From contig CANJKQ010000026.1 of NCBI GenBank assembly GCA_947474905.1, forward strand, positions 1 through 7,988: DNA of 7,988 nt, given 5' to 3'. Shown here in pieces: positions 6,098 to 7,988 of the stretch. Position 1 is the first letter of the stretch, and the number at the start of each line of letters is the position of its first letter. The translations under genes and the position numbers were made by a program. Source of the stretch: Pseudomonadota bacterium (GTDB lineage: Bacteria > Pseudomonadota > Alphaproteobacteria > Sphingomonadales > Sphingomonadaceae). The notes under the pieces were generated by a model, which saw nothing but the letters and a program-made list of their open reading frames with translations, was not told the DNA's origin and made no database searches.

Positions 6098-6180
6098 CGT
6101 CACCCCGGGCTTGGCCCGGGGTCCCGCTACGGGGCCAGGCATAAGAAGAAGCGGGACCCCGGCTTGAAGCCGGGGTGACG
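6098..6180. repeat. REP-like inverted repeat (two palindromes forming a long stem-loop) between convergent genes
   Basis: Two 31-bp arms, 6098-6128 and 6150-6180, are inverted copies matching at 25 of 31 positions; the outer 11 bp and inner 12 bp are perfect. They enclose a 21-bp loop. Each arm is itself a hairpin: CCCCGGG-cttgg-CCCGGGG on the left and CCCCGGC-ttgaa-GCCGGGG on the right, with differing but compensating stems. I recall GTCACCCCGG..CCGGGGTCCC elements as dispersed intergenic repeats in sphingomonads; the copy number here cannot be checked. Lying between the ends of mscS and putA, it could serve as a two-way transcription barrier or stabilise both 3' ends, though no U-tract follows. 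Confidence 0.8.
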
Positions 6181-6201
6181 AACCCAGGGCTAGCCAGCGG
6201 C

Positions 6202-7988
6202 TTAATCCACCTCATCCAGGCTCAGCAGAGTCGTATTCCCGCCCGCGCTGGTCGTGTCGGTTGACACGTGCCGCTCGACGCAGAAGCGCGGCAGGTAATG
6301 CGGGCCGCCCGCTTTGGGGCCGGTGCCCGAAAGCCCCTCGCCGCCAAAGGGTTGGCTGCCCACCACCGCGCCGATCATCGACCGGTTGATGTAGAGATTG
6401 CCCGCCTTCACCGCGCCTTCGGCCAGATCCCAGGCGCGCGCGATGCGGCTGTGCAGGCCCATCGTCAGGCCATAGCCCTTGGCGTTCACCGCCGCGATGG
6501 TTTCGGCAAGCTTGCCCGCCGGCCAGGTCGCCACATGGAGGACAGGGCCAAACCATTCCTGCGTCAGGTCGCCGATATCATTGAGGCGGATCAGCGTGGG
6601 CGGCACGAAACGCCCCGTGGCGGGCGCAGCCAGCGTCTTGACGATGCGGTCCGCCTGGCTGGCGCGATAGGCCATCAGCCGGTCATAGGCGGCCTGATCG
6701 ATCACCGGGCCGATATCGGTGGCGGGATCGGCGGGGTCGCCCAGGCGCAGCAGGTCCATTGCGCCGGCCAGCATCTCGATCACGCCCTCGGCAATCTCTT
6801 CCTGGAGCAGCAACAGCCTCAGCGCCGAACAGCGTTGCCCCGCCGATCGGAAGGCGCTGGTCACCACATCCGCCACGACCTGTTCGGGCAGCGCGGTTGA
6901 ATCGACGATCATCGCGTTGATGCCGCCGGTCTCTGCGATCAGCGGCACGATCGGGCGGCTATCATCTGCCAGCAACGCGCGCGCGATTTTCTTGGCCGTC
7001 GCCGTCGATCCGGTGAAGGCGACGCCGGCGATGCGTGGATCGGCGACCAGCGCCGCGCCGACCTCTGGCCCGCCAGGCGCAAGGATCAACGCATCGGCGG
7101 GAATGCCCGCTTCATGCGCCAGCTCGACCGCGCGGGCAGCAATATGCGGCGTTTGCGGCGCGGGCTTGGCGACGACGGTGTTGCCCGTCACCAGCGCCGC
7201 CACGGTCTGCCCAAGGAAAATCGCAAGCGGGAAATTCCACGGCGCAATCGTCGCCCAAACGCCGCGCCCTTCCATGCGGAGCACATTGCGTTCGCCCGTC
7301 GGGCCGGGAAGCTCGACCGGCTGGAGGCCGGAACGGGCTTGCTGGGCGTAATAACGGCAGAAATCGGCAGCCTCACGCACTTCGCCCAGCGCATCGGGGA
7401 TCGTCTTGAACGCCTCCTGCACGCAGATCGCCATCAGCTCGTCGCGATGGGCTTCGAGACTGTCGGCGAGGCGATCAAGGCACGCGGCACGCTCGGCAAG
7501 CGGGGTGGCGGACCAGGCGGGAAAGGCGGCAGCGGCGCGGGTGATGGCGGCAGCAGCCCTATCTCGGTGATCCCCGTTCGTCCCGAGCAACGTCGAGGGA
7601 CGGGCCGCCAGCGGGTCGCGCAGTGTCTCGACTTCGCTCGACACGAACGGTTGGGGTCGGGCGACCTTGCCTGCGATATCGGCCAACACCCCGCGATCGT
7701 TCAGATCGATCCCGCTCGAATTCTTGCGATCGCCAAACAAGTCGATCGGCAGCGGTATGCTGGGGTGCCGCGCGCCGCCGACGCCGGCGATCTTTTCGAC
7801 CGGGTCGGCGAGCAGCTCGGCTTCGCTCAGCCGCTCATCGGCCAGCTGGTGGACGAACGACGAATTGGCGCCATTCTCCAGCAGGCGCCGCACCAGATAG
7901 GCGAGCAGATCGCGATGCCCGCCGACCGGCGCATAAATGCGGCAATGATAGCCATGCTCGCGCACCAGCCGCTCGTACAGCCCGTCAC
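6202..7988 (-). CDS. putA: Bifunctional proline dehydrogenase / L-glutamate gamma-semialdehyde dehydrogenase PutA, N-terminus beyond window
   Basis: The last 594 codons of putA; the frame stays open to the window end, so the 5' part is missing. PutA oxidises proline to glutamate in two steps with FAD then NAD+, channelling P5C between sites. The first 45 visible residues (DGLYERL..CRIYAPVGGHRDLLAYLVRRLLENGANSSFV) are the end of the FAD-binding proline dehydrogenase barrel. The aldehyde dehydrogenase domain then shows PWNFP (near 7231-7245), FTGSTATAKKIA, the general base Glu in AETGG (codon 6931-6933), and the nucleophile Cys in GQRCSALR (codon 6829-6831). Glu and Cys are 34 residues apart, as usual in this superfamily. 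The C-terminus GLSGTGPKAGGPHYLPRF and tail end like a short (type A) PutA of about 1000 residues, without an added C-terminal domain. A palindromic repeat lies within the interdomain region. Whether an N-terminal DNA-binding domain exists cannot be seen. Confidence 0.96.
   Translation of the reverse strand, partial: DGLYERLVREHGYHCRIYAPVGGHRDLLAYLVRRLLENGANSSFVHQLADERLSEAELLADPVEKIAGVGGARHPSIPLPIDLFGDRKNSSGIDLNDRGVLADIAGKVARPQPFVSSEVETLRDPLAARPSTLLGTNGDHRDRAAAAITRAAAAFPAWSATPLAERAACLDRLADSLEAHRDELMAICVQEAFKTIPDALGEVREAADFCRYYAQQARSGLQPVELPGPTGERNVLRMEGRGVWATIAPWNFPLAIFLGQTVAALVTGNTVVAKPAPQTPHIAARAVELAHEAGIPADALILAPGGPEVGAALVADPRIAGVAFTGSTATAKKIARALLADDSRPIVPLIAETGGINAMIVDSTALPEQVVADVVTSAFRSAGQRCSALRLLLLQEEIAEGVIEMLAGAMDLLRLGDPADPATDIGPVIDQAAYDRLMAYRASQADRIVKTLAAPATGRFVPPTLIRLNDIGDLTQEWFGPVLHVATWPAGKLAETIAAVNAKGYGLTMGLHSRIARAWDLAEGAVKAGNLYINRSMIGAVVGSQPFGGEGLSGTGPKAGGPHYLPRFCVERHVSTDTTSAGGNTTLLSLDEVD
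7574..7650. repeat. Imperfect palindromic repeat embedded in frame in putA
   Basis: Arms 7574-7601 and 7623-7650 are inverted copies matching at 22 of 28 positions, with CCGTTCGT/ACGAACGG perfect at the ends and a 21-bp centre. In the putA frame it encodes the peptide beginning PFVSSEVETLRDP and ending STLLGTNG. This falls between the proline dehydrogenase end and the aldehyde dehydrogenase core. The arm words (CTCGACTTCGCTCGACACGA) resemble dispersed intergenic repeats that I recall from sphingomonad genomes. No stop or frameshift results. Confidence 0.65.

Noticed and set aside
4703..6142. Long leftward open frame (479 codons) opposite the mechanosensitive channel gene
   Set aside because: The composition is Arg/Gln/Asp/His-rich and shadow-like, and it runs across the end of the ligase gene and all of the channel gene, both of which have clear families.

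Overview
The window is a dense, GC-rich stretch of a bacterial chromosome. Protein content points to an alphaproteobacterium of the sphingomonad group (Sphingomonadales). The clues are an exosortase-A-associated glycosyltransferase and O-glycosylation ligase, an S24 repressor of the type common there, an alphaproteobacterial direct-repeat SOS box, and GC-rich palindromic repeats of a kind I recall from these genomes. The assignment is by recognition only; nothing was searched.

Layout. (1) 1-1056: a leftward XRE/S24 (CI/LexA-like) repressor, cut by the window edge, diverges from two translationally coupled small rightward genes: a 62-aa probable Cro-like HTH protein and a 104-aa unknown. The 91-bp gap holds a perfect SOS box (GAAC-N7-GAAC), a 5-bp-arm palindrome, and a good leftward promoter that would give a leaderless repressor mRNA. 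It looks like a miniature phage-type switch without any phage structural genes. (2) 1080-3214, leftward: a GT4 glycosyltransferase of the exosortase A family, overlapping by 31 bp a downstream two-helix membrane protein with a long disordered tail. (3) 3297-4836, rightward and divergent from (2): a 57-aa one-helix membrane protein overlapping by 8 bp the Wzy-like O-glycosylation ligase of the exosortase A system. Regions 2 and 3 are probably part of an envelope polysaccharide/glycosylation locus whose exosortase lies elsewhere. (4) 4925-6091: an MscS-type mechanosensitive channel. (5) 6098-6180: a long inverted repeat made of two small palindromes, between convergent genes. (6) 6202 to the end, leftward: the C-terminal 594 residues of bifunctional proline catabolic PutA.

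The most interesting points are the CI/Cro-like SOS-linked switch at the left end and a second palindromic repeat, at 7574-7650, embedded in frame in putA. There it encodes part of the linker between the proline dehydrogenase and P5C dehydrogenase domains. No tRNA, rRNA, CRISPR array, insertion sequence or replication origin was seen. No gene-free gap exceeds about 110 bp.
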